Origin: an uncultured Porphyromonadaceae bacterium
GTDB lineage: Bacteria; Bacteroidota; Bacteroidia; Bacteroidales; Muribaculaceae
Length of the DNA stretch: 42,662 nucleotides
Reading direction: 5' to 3'
NCBI GenBank assembly: GCA_945231345.1
Contig: CALYOL010000002.1
Coordinates: forward strand, 1-42,662
A model generated the notes under the pieces. The model was not told the DNA's origin. It made no database searches and saw only the letters and a list, made by a program, of their open reading frames with translations. Shown here piece after piece: positions 18,528-26,639 of the stretch. The first letter of the stretch is position 1. Each line of letters begins with the position of its first letter. Both the position numbers and the translations under genes were made by a program.

Positions 18528-18535
18528 CAAATTTA
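18528..18535 (-). promoter_or_regulatory. Possible -7 box (TAAATTTG) very close to the lnb ATG
   Basis: TAAATTTG on the minus strand fits TAnnTTTG and ends only 5 bp before the lnb ATG. If used, the transcript would start at or next to the ATG and be nearly leaderless. No TTTG is seen at the -33 position, so this may be chance. Confidence 0.3.
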
Positions 18536-18681
18536 GCAAAAAACCACGATATTTACACAGCCTGCATAAATATTTTTCTTTAGAGAGTGAGAGTCAATGT
18601 TTTTTTGTATGATAGAGGCAAGAAAAATAAATAATAGATAATTTTTCTATTGCGGAGAAATGATTTTTTTTGCAAAAATAC

Positions 18682-18712
18682 TTTGAAACGGTGATAAAAA
18701 GTTGTAACTTTG
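18682..18712 (+). promoter_or_regulatory. Consensus promoter (TTTG-N19-TAACTTTG) for the giant secreted protein
   Basis: TTTG at 18682-18685 and TAACTTTG at 18705-18712 are 19 bp apart, an exact match to the Bacteroidota consensus. The transcript should start near 18719, giving an untranslated leader of about 240 nt. Confidence 0.8.
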
Positions 18713-18957
18713 CAGTGTCATAAAGAGAAAATTGTAGTTATTGCTTTGAGAATGTCTAAAATTGTAAGATAATCGCTTTTTGTGTTCAGTTTTCTTGCAT
18801 AAAAATATTGATATTTGCTACAAAATAAGGACATTTCTTTTCACATTTCTACAAATGGTGTGATAAAGCTTGAAAGAGGAATTTAAGATAAAATCAACAA
18901 TATGTTTAACCGCTAATCCGTGAGTAGTCGCGGTGAGGCAAAAAATTATTAATTACG

Positions 18958-21900
18958 ATGAGAGATTATTTCTACTCTGCATTTAAGTCGATGTACTCTC
19001 GTGTAGCGTTGATAGTGGCTGTGTTAGCGATAGGAGCTTACACGGCATTTGCTGCAGGAAGTGGCATATCGGCAGACGACCCGCTGGTGATAGAAAGTGC
19101 GGGAGAGTATCAGACCACATCAATGAAGCCATTCTATGGACAGTTTGTGGTACCTGAAGATGTCACAACAGACAATGCTGTGCTTGAAATTGTGTCAAAC
19201 GACCGCATTAGCGCCTATTCCGATGCAGCAATGGCGCAGGAAGTAGGCACGATTTCGGGTAACTTTTCACCATTCACAACAACGGTGAAAGTTGCCAACG
19301 GAACGGCAAAAGGCACGATTATCTATTTGTATTGCGACTTCTGCATGAATGGAGGTACAATCAAAGTGAACTTTGGAGCCCCAACGCCATTGGCATGGGT
19401 AGGCAACACGCCTGAGGCGACTTCAGTACTTAATGCTGCAAGTGCATATGTTACTGCTGAGTTTAACAAGGACGTAAAGGTTGATGGCGTCAATATGAGG
19501 TTATATGACGGCTCAACAAAAACTGTCAAATATACTGTTCAGGGTAAGTTTATCTCGATAGAAGCCAAGGAAACCATCGTGCCGATGTATGAAAGCGGAG
19601 AGTTAGAGGATGGAGATTATATATACTTTGACTTCAAGAATGTGACTACAGTAGATGGAAAAGAGTCACTTGGTGATTTGACATTGCCGTATTCAGCAGG
19701 TCCAAAGCCGGTTAAGCTTACGTCTACGGTAAACACGCCCGGCACAGGCATGGACGTGTTCTACTCATGGATTCCGACAAGCTCAAGCAGCAAGCTCTTG
19801 CAGTTTAACTTTGACGGCGCACTTGACACATCAGCGTCTATTAACGCTTACCTTGAATTCGGCAATGTAGAGTATGAAAATCTGTATTATACAGAGCCAC
19901 TTGAGGTGAAATTCTTTGGCGACAAGCTAATTGCGATAGATATGAGCGGCAAGCTTCGTCGCCGCGTGGATATGCTCCCAAGCGCATCTGAAGACGAGGC
20001 ATCAGAGTTTACCAGTGTCACTATTCATCTGACCGGAGTGAAAGATGCATCAGGCAATCCTGTATATAGTGAAGGTTCCGGCTCAATCGGCAGTTTCTCA
20101 GTGGTATATCCATACGAGGAAGTTTCTTACAGCCTTGCGAGCGAATTTACACCGGGTTCAGGCTCAATAGATGGAGTGAGCAGCATAGAAATCTGGTATC
20201 AGGAAACAGGAGGCAAGCTTGCGTACGACGGTGTGCAGTTTGCATACGTTTTAGGTGGTGAAGCCAAGGTGGCACAGGTGATGAACGACAATATCACCAA
20301 GGTAGAGACAGAGGCGGACAATTCAGTGACACTGACAGTGCCGGTGCCAAGCTTTGCACGCGACGCAGACACACAGGTGGTAGTATCACCATATAACCTT
20401 GAAGCTCCAGACGGCCTTGACCATTCAGCAGAAATCACAGCAACATACACTACAGCAGGTGTAGAGTCTTCAGCAATGACAGTTACATCAGCAAAGATGG
20501 TTACAAAGAATGCGGATGAAACAGAAATCACCGGAGAACTCGCAGACCTCCTGACAGTAGAGTCACTTGAGAAGTTAGTAGCAGACTCATACCTTGAAGT
20601 TTCAACATCGGTAGACGATGTTGTTGGCTGTATGGTATACGAGATAGACAACCTCACAACAGGCGATATCGTAAAGAGTTTCTATGAGACATCAAGCAAG
20701 ACATCAGAAGGTCACTGGAGCTTCTGGTTGCCAATAGACTACAAGCTGTATCAGGGTAATGACTATGCCATCACACTGAAAGCATATAGCACAAATTCAG
20801 ACTTCTATAACGATAAGTCAAGCTATGTAGACTCAACAGCGATAGTAATCAAGGGAGCCTGCCAGGAATATCAGTACAGCTCAGTAAAACTTATATACCC
20901 GAGCGTATTGAACTATCCTGGAAATGACCCGGACTATGACCTACAGAGCGCAGAAGCGAATACTTTCAAACTCACATTCAGCGGTGCGGTAGAAATCACT
21001 CAGGCATTTGCAAACATGGGTCAGGGAATGACAGACAATTGCGATGTTGCGATGAGCGATGACAATACAGTAGCAACCATTACAATTCCTTCAAGTGTAC
21101 TTACTATGTATGATTCCTTCAAGGTAAGTGTACAGGCAAAGGATATGGAAGGCAAAATCCTTCAAGGAAATGATGGAGCGGAAGGAAACTCTTTCTTCAT
21201 AATTAACTTTGATGCAAAATACAACCTTCCTGTTCCGGAAATTGTAGACCCGGCAGAAGATGCGACAGTGGAAGCATTATCATCTCTCACATTCTCATAT
21301 CCTACCGGTCTGGCATATGCATACTATGGCTACAAAATAGAGGTATATAACAAGCTACGCGAACTTGTAGCAACTTCAGACAATGAGAATATCCAGGGCG
21401 TTATAGAAGGAGAAGCAGACTATTCGACAAAGGTAATCGTACCTCTAACAAATGAAATCACAGCAGGGGGCGTGTACACGATAGTAGTACCGGAAGCGTT
21501 CTTCAACGTGGGCGGCAGCGGCACAGGTTTCGGACTGATGGGCAACCGTTCATTCTCATACACAGTGACTGTTGATGACGGCACAGTGCCTTCATACAAC
21601 ATTTCAATCAGCCCGGTTCCGGGCCCTGTAGGCAGCCTTAAGGACTTTGAAATCACATTCAACGACTACGATATGGCTGGCTGGAGCTGGAATGCATTCC
21701 CACGTCTCGAAGATGGTGAAGGAAACGTATTGCAGACACTCAATCAGGACACTAACCTTGACGTAAACTGGAATGTGTGGAATATGGTATATCTGCACCT
21801 TAATGAAGAGGTGACCACAGAGGGTACATACCGCCTCGTCTTCCCGGCAGGAACTGTAATGCTGGGTGACTCAGATACAAATGACAAGGAAATAGCGTTT

Positions 21901-23061
21901 GAATATCAGGTTGTAACGCTTGAGAATGTGGTAATCAGCCCTGCAGAAGGTGAGGTTGAAAGCCTGTATCAGTTCTATCTGTCATTCCCAGACCGCACAG
22001 ACGTGATGTGGGGTAGCGGAAATCCGACAATCACCCTGCCAAGTGGTGAAGTTGTAAATGTCACAAATACTACATGGGGCACAGGATACAACGAGGTTGT
22101 AGCATATCTGCCGGAAGAATATAGCGCACCGGGCGAATATGTATTCACCATACCAACCGGATGCCTCAATATCGATGGCGGAGTCAATACATACGATATG
22201 CAGTTCCACTACACAATCGCAGGTGTTACAGAAAACATCACCATCACACCTGCTACAGGGACAGTAGAAAGTCTCAAGGAATTTGAAATCACATTCAACG
22301 ACCATACAGAAGCGAGCTGGGGCAGTGGCTATCCAACCGTACAGCTGCCAAGTGGCGAAACACTGACATTGACCGATGCAAATCTTGGATGGGGAGAGGA
22401 AGAGAATGGTCTTCACATCAGCCTAACCAACGAGCTCACCGAGCCCGGAGACTATGTGCTTATATTGCCGGCGGGTTCTGTAAACTTTGAATATGGTGCG
22501 CCAAGTGAGTCAGACTTTAAATTCAAGTACAACATTGCAACTCCAGCTCCTGAACTTGAAGTTGTTTCAGACCCGGCAAGTGGCTCATTCGTAGAAAAAC
22601 TTGGAGATGTAGTGCTTTCATATATGGGCTGCGTATCTACAGACTGGAACAATAGCTATGGTGGCAGCGATGTGCCGACCCTCACACTACCAGACGGTAC
22701 AGACAAAGACGTGTCAATGGTTAAGAACTGGGGTGCAGATATGAATCAGCTTGCGTTTGAGTTCAGCCAGTATAATGGTGGATTTACGGAAGAGGGAGTA
22801 TATACTCTCACAGTACCGGCAGAATACACCACTTATACATACGACGACATGGAGTACTATCTCAATGCAAATGCCCTTGTGTTTACATGGGAAGTTAAGG
22901 AAAGCGGCGTAGACTTGATTTACGCAGGTGAAGACGGCGCAATCAACGTTTACACAGTAGATGGTGTTCAGGTAGTAAAGAACGGCACAGCGGCAGATGT
23001 ACGCAATCTGCGCAGTGGTATCTATGTAATCAACGGAAAGAAAGTTTACCTCAGAAAGTAA
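18958..23061 (+). CDS. Large secreted repeat protein with Por-secretion-type C-terminal domain
   Basis: The 1,367-residue protein has an N-terminal signal sequence (SRVALIVAVLAIGAYTAFA). It ends in a domain (about 1,319-1,367, YAGEDGAINVYTVDGVQVV...LRSGIYVINGKKVYLRK) resembling type A sorting domains of the type IX (Por) secretion system. The second half holds about five tandem beta-sandwich-like units of 100-110 residues, starting near residues 756, 880, 990, 1,093 and 1,199. Most open with ISP..G.V.SL..F.ITF and end in GxYxLxxPAG. The first half has SbsA/Ig-like stretches that I cannot assign firmly. No catalytic motif is visible. A surface adhesin or structural role is plausible but inferred. 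An alternative start is the Met at residue 12. It has its own promoter and terminator. Confidence 0.85.
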   Translation: MRDYFYSAFKSMYSRVALIVAVLAIGAYTAFAAGSGISADDPLVIESAGEYQTTSMKPFYGQFVVPEDVTTDNAVLEIVSNDRISAYSDAAMAQEVGTISGNFSPFTTTVKVANGTAKGTIIYLYCDFCMNGGTIKVNFGAPTPLAWVGNTPEATSVLNAASAYVTAEFNKDVKVDGVNMRLYDGSTKTVKYTVQGKFISIEAKETIVPMYESGELEDGDYIYFDFKNVTTVDGKESLGDLTLPYSAGPKPVKLTSTVNTPGTGMDVFYSWIPTSSSSKLLQFNFDGALDTSASINAYLEFGNVEYENLYYTEPLEVKFFGDKLIAIDMSGKLRRRVDMLPSASEDEASEFTSVTIHLTGVKDASGNPVYSEGSGSIGSFSVVYPYEEVSYSLASEFTPGSGSIDGVSSIEIWYQETGGKLAYDGVQFAYVLGGEAKVAQVMNDNITKVETEADNSVTLTVPVPSFARDADTQVVVSPYNLEAPDGLDHSAEITATYTTAGVESSAMTVTSAKMVTKNADETEITGELADLLTVESLEKLVADSYLEVSTSVDDVVGCMVYEIDNLTTGDIVKSFYETSSKTSEGHWSFWLPIDYKLYQGNDYAITLKAYSTNSDFYNDKSSYVDSTAIVIKGACQEYQYSSVKLIYPSVLNYPGNDPDYDLQSAEANTFKLTFSGAVEITQAFANMGQGMTDNCDVAMSDDNTVATITIPSSVLTMYDSFKVSVQAKDMEGKILQGNDGAEGNSFFIINFDAKYNLPVPEIVDPAEDATVEALSSLTFSYPTGLAYAYYGYKIEVYNKLRELVATSDNENIQGVIEGEADYSTKVIVPLTNEITAGGVYTIVVPEAFFNVGGSGTGFGLMGNRSFSYTVTVDDGTVPSYNISISPVPGPVGSLKDFEITFNDYDMAGWSWNAFPRLEDGEGNVLQTLNQDTNLDVNWNVWNMVYLHLNEEVTTEGTYRLVFPAGTVMLGDSDTNDKEIAFEYQVVTLENVVISPAEGEVESLYQFYLSFPDRTDVMWGSGNPTITLPSGEVVNVTNTTWGTGYNEVVAYLPEEYSAPGEYVFTIPTGCLNIDGGVNTYDMQFHYTIAGVTENITITPATGTVESLKEFEITFNDHTEASWGSGYPTVQLPSGETLTLTDANLGWGEEENGLHISLTNELTEPGDYVLILPAGSVNFEYGAPSESDFKFKYNIATPAPELEVVSDPASGSFVEKLGDVVLSYMGCVSTDWNNSYGGSDVPTLTLPDGTDKDVSMVKNWGADMNQLAFEFSQYNGGFTEEGVYTLTVPAEYTTYTYDDMEYYLNANALVFTWEVKESGVDLIYAGEDGAINVYTVDGVQVVKNGTAADVRNLRSGIYVINGKKVYLRK
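21595..22540 (+). repeat. Tandem ~105-residue repeat units within the secreted protein
   Basis: Three consecutive units (residues about 880-989, 990-1,092 and 1,093-1,198) share the opening I(S/T)P..G.V.SL..F...F and a closing GxYxxxxPxG. Two also share WGSG.P(T)...LPSGE. At DNA level a 21-bp identical stretch, centred on GAAATCACATTCAACG, occurs at 21646-21666 and 22282-22302. This points to internal duplication with later divergence. Confidence 0.8.
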
Positions 23062-23089
23062 GCTCTCAATAGCATATCAATCTTTCAAG

Positions 23090-23126
23090 GGCGGGCGCAA
23101 AAAATAGCGTTCGCCTTTTTTCTTTT
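23090..23126 (+). terminator. Rho-independent terminator of the giant secreted protein gene
   Basis: GGCGGGCGC and GCGTTCGCC form a 9-bp stem with two G-T pairs and an AAAAAATA loop, followed by TTTTTTCTTTT. It lies 28 bp past the stop codon. Confidence 0.88.
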
Positions 23127-23133
23127 AAAATAC

Positions 23134-23164
23134 TTGCATTATCGGTAAAAAATTGAGAACTTTG
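23134..23164 (+). promoter_or_regulatory. Promoter of the flavodiiron protein gene (TTG-N20-GAACTTTG)
   Basis: TTG at 23134-23136 is followed after 20 bp by GAACTTTG, one base off TAnnTTTG. The start codon lies 36 bp downstream. Confidence 0.55.
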
Positions 23165-23200
23165 CACTCCTAAACAAGACGTTTTTCAATAGTACGATAT

Positions 23201-24376
23201 ATGACAAGCGAAAAAAAGATTTCAGATGAAATAATCTATGTAGGAGTCGATGACCCGGAGCTGCGGCTGTTTGAGAGCCAATACGCACTTGAGCAGGGGA
23301 TGACGTATAATTCTTATTTCATTGACGACGAGCAGATAGCGGTAATGGATGCTGTGGATGTTCGGAAAGTAGATGAATGGATGGATAACGTAAGCAGAAA
23401 CCTTAAGGGAAGAAAGCCGAGCTACCTCGTAGTTTTACATGTAGAGCCGGACCACAGCGCGGGCGTAAAGCGTTTTTGCGAGGCATATCCAGAAGCGAAA
23501 ATAGTTGGGAACGCCAAGACATTCACATTCCTGAGCCAATTCTTCAATGATGTTGATTTTGGCGACAGGAAGGTTGTTGTGAAAGAAGGTGATACACTTT
23601 CGTTAGGCAAACATACGCTAAAGTTTTTCATGGCACCGATGGTGCACTGGCCCGAAACGATGGTTGCGTATGAACAAGCTGATAAAGTGCTGTTTAGCGC
23701 AGACGCATTCGGGAAATTCGGTGTGTATGACGCAGATGCCGACGACTGGACATGCGAGGCGCGAAGATACTATTTCAATATAGTTGGTAAATACGGAGCT
23801 TCAGTGCAATGCCTGCTAAAGAAAGTGGCAAATTTGCCGCTGAAAGTAATTGCGCCGCTTCATGGTCCTGTGCTCAAAGAAAATTTGGGGTATTATATAG
23901 ATAAATATAACACATGGAGCAGCTATGAGCCGGAAGATAAAGGCGTGTTCATAGCAGTGGCATCAATACATGGTCATACTCTAAAGGCAGCTGAACTACT
24001 TGCCGAAAAATTGCGTGAACGAGGCGTGAAAGTTGCTTTCAGCGACATCACGAGGGAAGATATAGCAGAGGCGGTAGAAGATGCGTTCCGCTATGACCGT
24101 CTATTGCTCGCGGCGTCAAGCTACGACGGTGGAGTATTTACTCCGATGGACTTTTTCCTCTCTCGCCTGAAGCACAAAAACTATCAGAAGCGGCGCGTGG
24201 GAATACTTGAGAATGGTACATGGGCACCTTGTGCGGCGAAAGCGATGAAGGAGGCAATCAGCGAAATGAAAGATTTGACGCTTATAGAGCCGGTAGTGAC
24301 AATTCGTTCAGCCTATAATCAGGCAGACGAGGCGGCGTTTGATGCTTTGGCGGAAGCGTTGAGTAAAACGCTGTAA
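23201..24376 (+). CDS. fprA: Flavodiiron protein (A-type flavoprotein, FprA family)
   Basis: Flavodiiron proteins reduce O2 to water and/or NO to N2O in the cytoplasm of anaerobes, using electrons from rubredoxin or related carriers. The 391-residue product is a two-domain A-type protein. The N-terminal metallo-beta-lactamase-like domain has the full set of diiron ligands: His80, Glu82 and Asp84 (HVEPDHS), His149, Asp168 and His221 (PLHGPV). The C-terminal flavodoxin domain starts near residue 250 (IAVASIHGHTLKAAELLAEKL) and binds FMN. There is no rubredoxin extension. O2 and NO preference cannot be told from sequence. It is monocistronic by context. Confidence 0.94.
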   Translation: MTSEKKISDEIIYVGVDDPELRLFESQYALEQGMTYNSYFIDDEQIAVMDAVDVRKVDEWMDNVSRNLKGRKPSYLVVLHVEPDHSAGVKRFCEAYPEAKIVGNAKTFTFLSQFFNDVDFGDRKVVVKEGDTLSLGKHTLKFFMAPMVHWPETMVAYEQADKVLFSADAFGKFGVYDADADDWTCEARRYYFNIVGKYGASVQCLLKKVANLPLKVIAPLHGPVLKENLGYYIDKYNTWSSYEPEDKGVFIAVASIHGHTLKAAELLAEKLRERGVKVAFSDITREDIAEAVEDAFRYDRLLLAASSYDGGVFTPMDFFLSRLKHKNYQKRRVGILENGTWAPCAAKAMKEAISEMKDLTLIEPVVTIRSAYNQADEAAFDALAEALSKTL

Positions 24377-24476
24377 TTTAAGTATATAGTGAGTAGCAGT
24401 TTTGTTTTGTGTTGCGAAAATTGAAAATCAATGAAAAATAATTGTGGATTTTTTTCCGTAATTAAAAAATAATTAT

Positions 24477-24484
24477 TAACTTTG
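24477..24484 (+). promoter_or_regulatory. Bacteroidota -7 box (TAACTTTG) for fabD
   Basis: TAACTTTG matches TAnnTTTG exactly and lies 45 bp before the fabD ATG. The -33 region is T-rich without a clear TTTG. Confidence 0.6.
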
Positions 24485-24528
24485 CAGCGTAAAACGAAAT
24501 AAAGACAATTTACTAAGAAAAAGATAAA

Positions 24529-25407
24529 ATGAAAGCATTTGTATTTCCAGGCCAGGGCGCGCAGTTTGTGGGTATGGGTAAAGACCTATACGACAACAAT
24601 GCTGTAGCTCATGAGATGTTTGAGAAAGCTAATGACATTTTAGGTTTCAGAATTACAGACTTAATGTTTGCAGGGACAGATGAAGACTTACGTCAGACTC
24701 GAGTTACACAGCCTGCAATCTTTTTACATAGCGTAATCCTCGCCAAGACTCTTGGCGAAGAATTTAAGCCAGACATGACAGCAGGTCATTCACTTGGCGA
24801 ATTTTCAGCACTTGTAGCAGCAGGTGCACTGAACTTTGAAGATGGTCTACGCCTTGTATCAGCTCGTGCAATGGCAATGCAGAAGGCATGCGAGCTGAAG
24901 CCATCGACAATGGCAGCCGTTCTCGGACTTGCAGATGAAGTTGTAGAGAACGTATGCGCAGAGGTAGAAGGTGTAGTGGTATGTGCAAACTATAACTCAC
25001 CGGGTCAGATTGTGATTTCAGGTGAGATAGAGGCTGTAGCTGCAGCAAGCGAGAAGCTGGCAGCAGCGGGAGCACGCCGAGTAGTTCCATTGAAGGTAGG
25101 TGGAGCGTTCCACTCACCATGTATGGAGCCTGCACGCGCAGAACTCGCAGAGGCAATCGCAGCGACAGAAATCCATGAGCCGGTATGCCCTGTATTCCAG
25201 AATGTGGATGCTCAGCCGCATACAGACCCTGCAGAAATCAAGGCAAACCTAATAGCGCAGCTCACTGCTCCGGTACGCTGGACACAGTCTGTACGCAATA
25301 TGGTAGCCGCAGGTGCTACAGAATTTGTTGAACTCGGTCCAGGCAAGGTTCTTCAGGGTCTTGTCAAGAAAATCGATGGCAACATGGAAGTTTCAGGAAA
25401 GCAATAA
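24529..25407 (+). CDS. fabD: Malonyl-CoA:ACP transacylase FabD
   Basis: FabD loads malonyl groups from malonyl-CoA onto acyl carrier protein for fatty-acid synthesis. The 292-residue protein has the N-terminal FPGQGAQFVGMGKDL, the nucleophile elbow GHSLG (Ser88), and GGAFHSPCM with the active-site His195. Length is typical. It stands alone with its own promoter and terminator rather than within a fab cluster. Confidence 0.96.
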   Translation: MKAFVFPGQGAQFVGMGKDLYDNNAVAHEMFEKANDILGFRITDLMFAGTDEDLRQTRVTQPAIFLHSVILAKTLGEEFKPDMTAGHSLGEFSALVAAGALNFEDGLRLVSARAMAMQKACELKPSTMAAVLGLADEVVENVCAEVEGVVVCANYNSPGQIVISGEIEAVAAASEKLAAAGARRVVPLKVGGAFHSPCMEPARAELAEAIAATEIHEPVCPVFQNVDAQPHTDPAEIKANLIAQLTAPVRWTQSVRNMVAAGATEFVELGPGKVLQGLVKKIDGNMEVSGKQ

Positions 25408-25442
25408 TTCCCTAAATATATTTCATTCCAACACTCTTTCCG

Positions 25443-25478
25443 TTAGGGTAGTCCGTGAGGATAGCCCTAATTTTTTTT
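25443..25478 (+). terminator. Rho-independent terminator of fabD
   Basis: TTAGGG and CCCTAA form the outer stem and GTCC/GGAT the inner stem, around a GTGA loop, with eight T residues directly after. It lies 36 bp past the fabD stop. Confidence 0.85.
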
Positions 25479-25488
25479 ATTAACACTC

Positions 25489-25526
25489 ACAATAAAGCGT
25501 GACTTGAAGAAGCCACGCTTTATTGT
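25489..25526 (-). terminator. Long perfect hairpin, terminator of the DUF4831 gene, probably bidirectional
   Basis: Perfect 13-bp arms ACAATAAAGCGTG / CACGCTTTATTGT enclose a 12-nt loop between convergent genes, 20 bp past the DUF4831 stop. On the plus strand ATATTTTTTT follows, so it can also back up the fabD terminator. Confidence 0.7.
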
Positions 25527-25545
25527 ATATTTTTTTGATAGTATC

Positions 25546-26625
25546 TTATTGTGCAGCACCAATTTCAGCGGCGGCACCGGTTACGGGGTCAAAGATGAGG
25601 TAAATAGGCTCTTTCTTGTCAGTGAAAGAGTTGGGGTTCAGTCCGTAAGTGACGCCGAACTGTGCAGTGCGGAATTGGCTGCGGAAAAGTTCGTCACCAT
25701 CATATTTGATAGCTACTTCGATTTTGCCGGGGATGCGGTATGCAAATCCGTTTTTTGGGAAAGGTACAGTGATGCCTTTGTCATCGACAGGCATTTCTCC
25801 ACGCTCTGTAATTTTCATTGTCAACATTAGTGGAGCCCCTGAAAGGTCATCGGCTGCAACGATGCCGTCAATGGCGGAAACGCGAGCGATAATTTTGTCT
25901 GTCACTTCTTCATCAGGAGTGTAAGTCATTGATTTCACGTCGGTATAGGTCTGTGTTGTGCCCACAAACATAGCCACGAGAGCCGCTTCCTGTGCATTGA
26001 TGTTGTCAAGGACTATTTTCAGTGCATTACCGTCGGGTGGCATTGCATCGCTTTGCCCTGTGAGCAATTCAGAGCGGTATTGTCTAAGCTGGTAAATCTG
26101 TGCGGCAGCAAGTTCTGCGCGCTTTGCGGAAGATTGACTCTGAAGCATTTCTTCAGATATAACCTGCTGTGCCGCAGAAGTCTGTAGCGGTGTAGGCTCT
26201 GCTTTTTGTGGAGTAGGCAGTTCTATTTCAGCTTGCTTCAGGAATTTTTCTGAGTTGATAGCAAGGGGTAAGTTTTCGCTGTTTATCACAACAAAAGGAG
26301 AGACTCCGGGCTTGAAAGTGACGATATATCTCTCCTCCGGGTTAGCAACGCCGCGAGAATTGACGGTGACGCTCTTGACGGTGGTGTTCACCGATTTTTT
26401 GTCTATTGGATTGTCAACGTTGAGATATTTTTTTGCATACTTGAAAAATTCTCCCGGCTCTTTGACGGTAGTTTCCGTTTCTACGGTTATATCCAGCACT
26501 GTATTAGGCAGGGTGTAGATAATTCCGTATTCATTAGCCTTAGTGGCGGTGATTTTCTGTGTGGTCTGTGCTCCGGCAGCGAAGAGAGATGCAGCAGCGA
26601 GAGCAAAGGTGAAAAGTCGCTTCAT
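25546..26625 (-). CDS. DUF4831 family protein, secreted
   Basis: The 359-residue protein has a Sec signal peptide (MKRLFTFALAAASLFAAGAQ) without a lipobox cysteine. The N-terminal half carries the pattern YGIIYTLPNTVLDITVETE...GEFFKYAKKYL, which I recognise as DUF4831, a Bacteroidota family without known function. The rest is predicted mixed alpha/beta with no catalytic motif that I can name. It starts 14 bp after the nnr gene stop, so the two are probably cotranscribed, although a functional link between an envelope protein and NAD(P)HX repair is not obvious. Confidence 0.8.
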   Translation of the reverse strand: MKRLFTFALAAASLFAAGAQTTQKITATKANEYGIIYTLPNTVLDITVETETTVKEPGEFFKYAKKYLNVDNPIDKKSVNTTVKSVTVNSRGVANPEERYIVTFKPGVSPFVVINSENLPLAINSEKFLKQAEIELPTPQKAEPTPLQTSAAQQVISEEMLQSQSSAKRAELAAAQIYQLRQYRSELLTGQSDAMPPDGNALKIVLDNINAQEAALVAMFVGTTQTYTDVKSMTYTPDEEVTDKIIARVSAIDGIVAADDLSGAPLMLTMKITERGEMPVDDKGITVPFPKNGFAYRIPGKIEVAIKYDGDELFRSQFRTAQFGVTYGLNPNSFTDKKEPIYLIFDPVTGAAAEIGAAQ

Positions 26626-26639
26626 ATTTTCAAAATTGC

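Larger units (their letters stand above)
18523..18957. other. 435-bp divergent intergenic region
   Basis: This AT-rich region separates lnb (-) from the giant secreted protein gene (+). It holds a possible lnb -7 box at 18528-18535, a consensus plus-strand promoter at 18682-18712, and a leader of about 240 nt for the plus gene. The leader contains a small hairpin, ACCGC/GCGGT (18909-18934), near the start codon. A short inverted repeat AATAGA/TCTATT (18633-18651) lies upstream of the promoter. I see no ORF, tRNA or recognisable riboswitch. Confidence 0.6.
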
